Positions 4,954 through 5,126 of a stretch of 5,126 nt of DNA are shown piece by piece. Numbering within the stretch: position 1 is the stretch's first letter; each line of letters begins with the position of its first letter. The stretch lies in assembly GCA_015485845.1 (NCBI GenBank), contig WFSU01000191.1, positions 1-5,126 on the forward strand, given 5' to 3'. The position numbers and the translations under genes are program-made. Under the pieces are notes generated by a model. That model was not told where the DNA came from. It saw only the letters and a list, made by a program, of their open reading frames with translations, and ran no database searches. Source of the stretch: Nitratifractor sp. (GTDB taxonomy: Bacteria > Campylobacterota > Campylobacteria > Campylobacterales > Sulfurovaceae).

Positions 4954-5126
4954 ATGAAACAAGAACAAAAACGTATCGTTTTCATGGGCACCCCCCACTA
5001 CGCTGAAGCGATCCTTCAGACGTTGATCGAGGCAGAAGACATGGAAGTAGGGCTGGTGGTGACACAGCCGGATCGTCCGGTGGGGCGTAAAAAGGTATTG
5101 ACGCCACCAGCGGTGAAAGTGCTGGC
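4954..5126 (+). CDS. fmt: Methionyl-tRNA formyltransferase, N-terminal 57 residues
   Basis: Fmt transfers a formyl group from 10-formyltetrahydrofolate to Met-tRNAfMet, giving the initiator tRNA. The visible N-terminus reads MKQEQKRIVFMGTPHYAEAI and later VVTQPDRPVGRKKVLTPPAVKVL. These match the formyltransferase-fold start (KIVFMGTPxFA) and the conserved TQPDKPxGRgkkLxxPPVK loop near the tRNA and folate sites. The rest, including the catalytic Asn-His-Asp set and the C-terminal tRNA-binding domain, lies beyond the window. The ATG at 4954 gives a normal N-terminus with only a few extra residues, but its ribosome binding site is weak (GAAAG at 4942-4946). Position after obgE-proB is as expected in Campylobacterota. 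Confidence 0.95.
   Translation, partial: MKQEQKRIVFMGTPHYAEAILQTLIEAEDMEVGLVVTQPDRPVGRKKVLTPPAVKVL

Noticed and set aside
4940..4957. Five-codon leader ORF whose TGA overlaps the fmt ATG (ATGA)
   Set aside because: In A/T-rich sequence such a mini-ORF is expected by chance, and it has no ribosome binding site. It could support coupling but there is no positive evidence.
4144..4998. 284-codon minus-strand reading frame opposite proB and the intergenic element
   Set aside because: It spans the inverted-repeat element and shadows proB; no start signal or motif was found.

Overview
This window is a compact, single-direction stretch of chromosome. All seven genes lie on the + strand. The order rplU-rpmA-(antiporter)-obgE-proB-fmt matches the ribosomal protein / Obg / proline / formyltransferase block that I recall from Campylobacterota (in Campylobacter jejuni, rplU-rpmA-obg-proB-fmt). 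A glutamate 5-kinase without the C-terminal PUA domain and TATAAT promoters without a clear -35 box fit that assignment. The base composition looks close to half G+C, which is higher than in Campylobacter or Helicobacter. I infer a free-living, probably marine or sulfur/hydrogen-oxidising Campylobacterota member (Sulfurovum/Nitratifractor-like). The species is not proven by the sequence.

Layout. Positions 1-126 are the tail of a RidA-family deaminase. It is followed after 8 nt by an unrecognised exported or membrane-anchored protein (135-656). A promoter at 686-697 drives the 50S protein genes rplU and rpmA. A 141-nt gap follows, holding a REP-like double hairpin (1321-1367), a degenerate 7-bp tandem array (1367-1408) and a second promoter (1412-1422). 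A CPA1-type cation/proton antiporter gene occupies 1453-2745. The next gap of 203 nt begins with another 7-bp array that overlaps the antiporter stop codon (2741-2782). It then holds a third 7-bp array arranged as two inverted arms (2792-2877), and about 70 nt in which I see only the obgE ribosome binding site. obgE (2949-4064) and proB (4069-4830) are separated by 4 nt and look co-translated. A 96-bp inverted-repeat element (4827-4922) contains the proB stop codon and separates proB from the start of fmt (4954 onward, cut by the window end).

How the genes fit together. L21, L27, the ribosome-assembly GTPase Obg and Fmt (initiator tRNA formylation) all serve translation. ProB starts proline synthesis. 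The antiporter is the functional outsider, and both of its flanking gaps are filled with repeats.

The genes are ordinary housekeeping genes. The most unusual content is intergenic: three different degenerate heptad arrays and two palindromic elements that share one design (two small hairpins, inverted relative to each other, with complementary 4-nt loops). No CRISPR array, tRNA, rRNA, transposase or new multi-gene system is visible.
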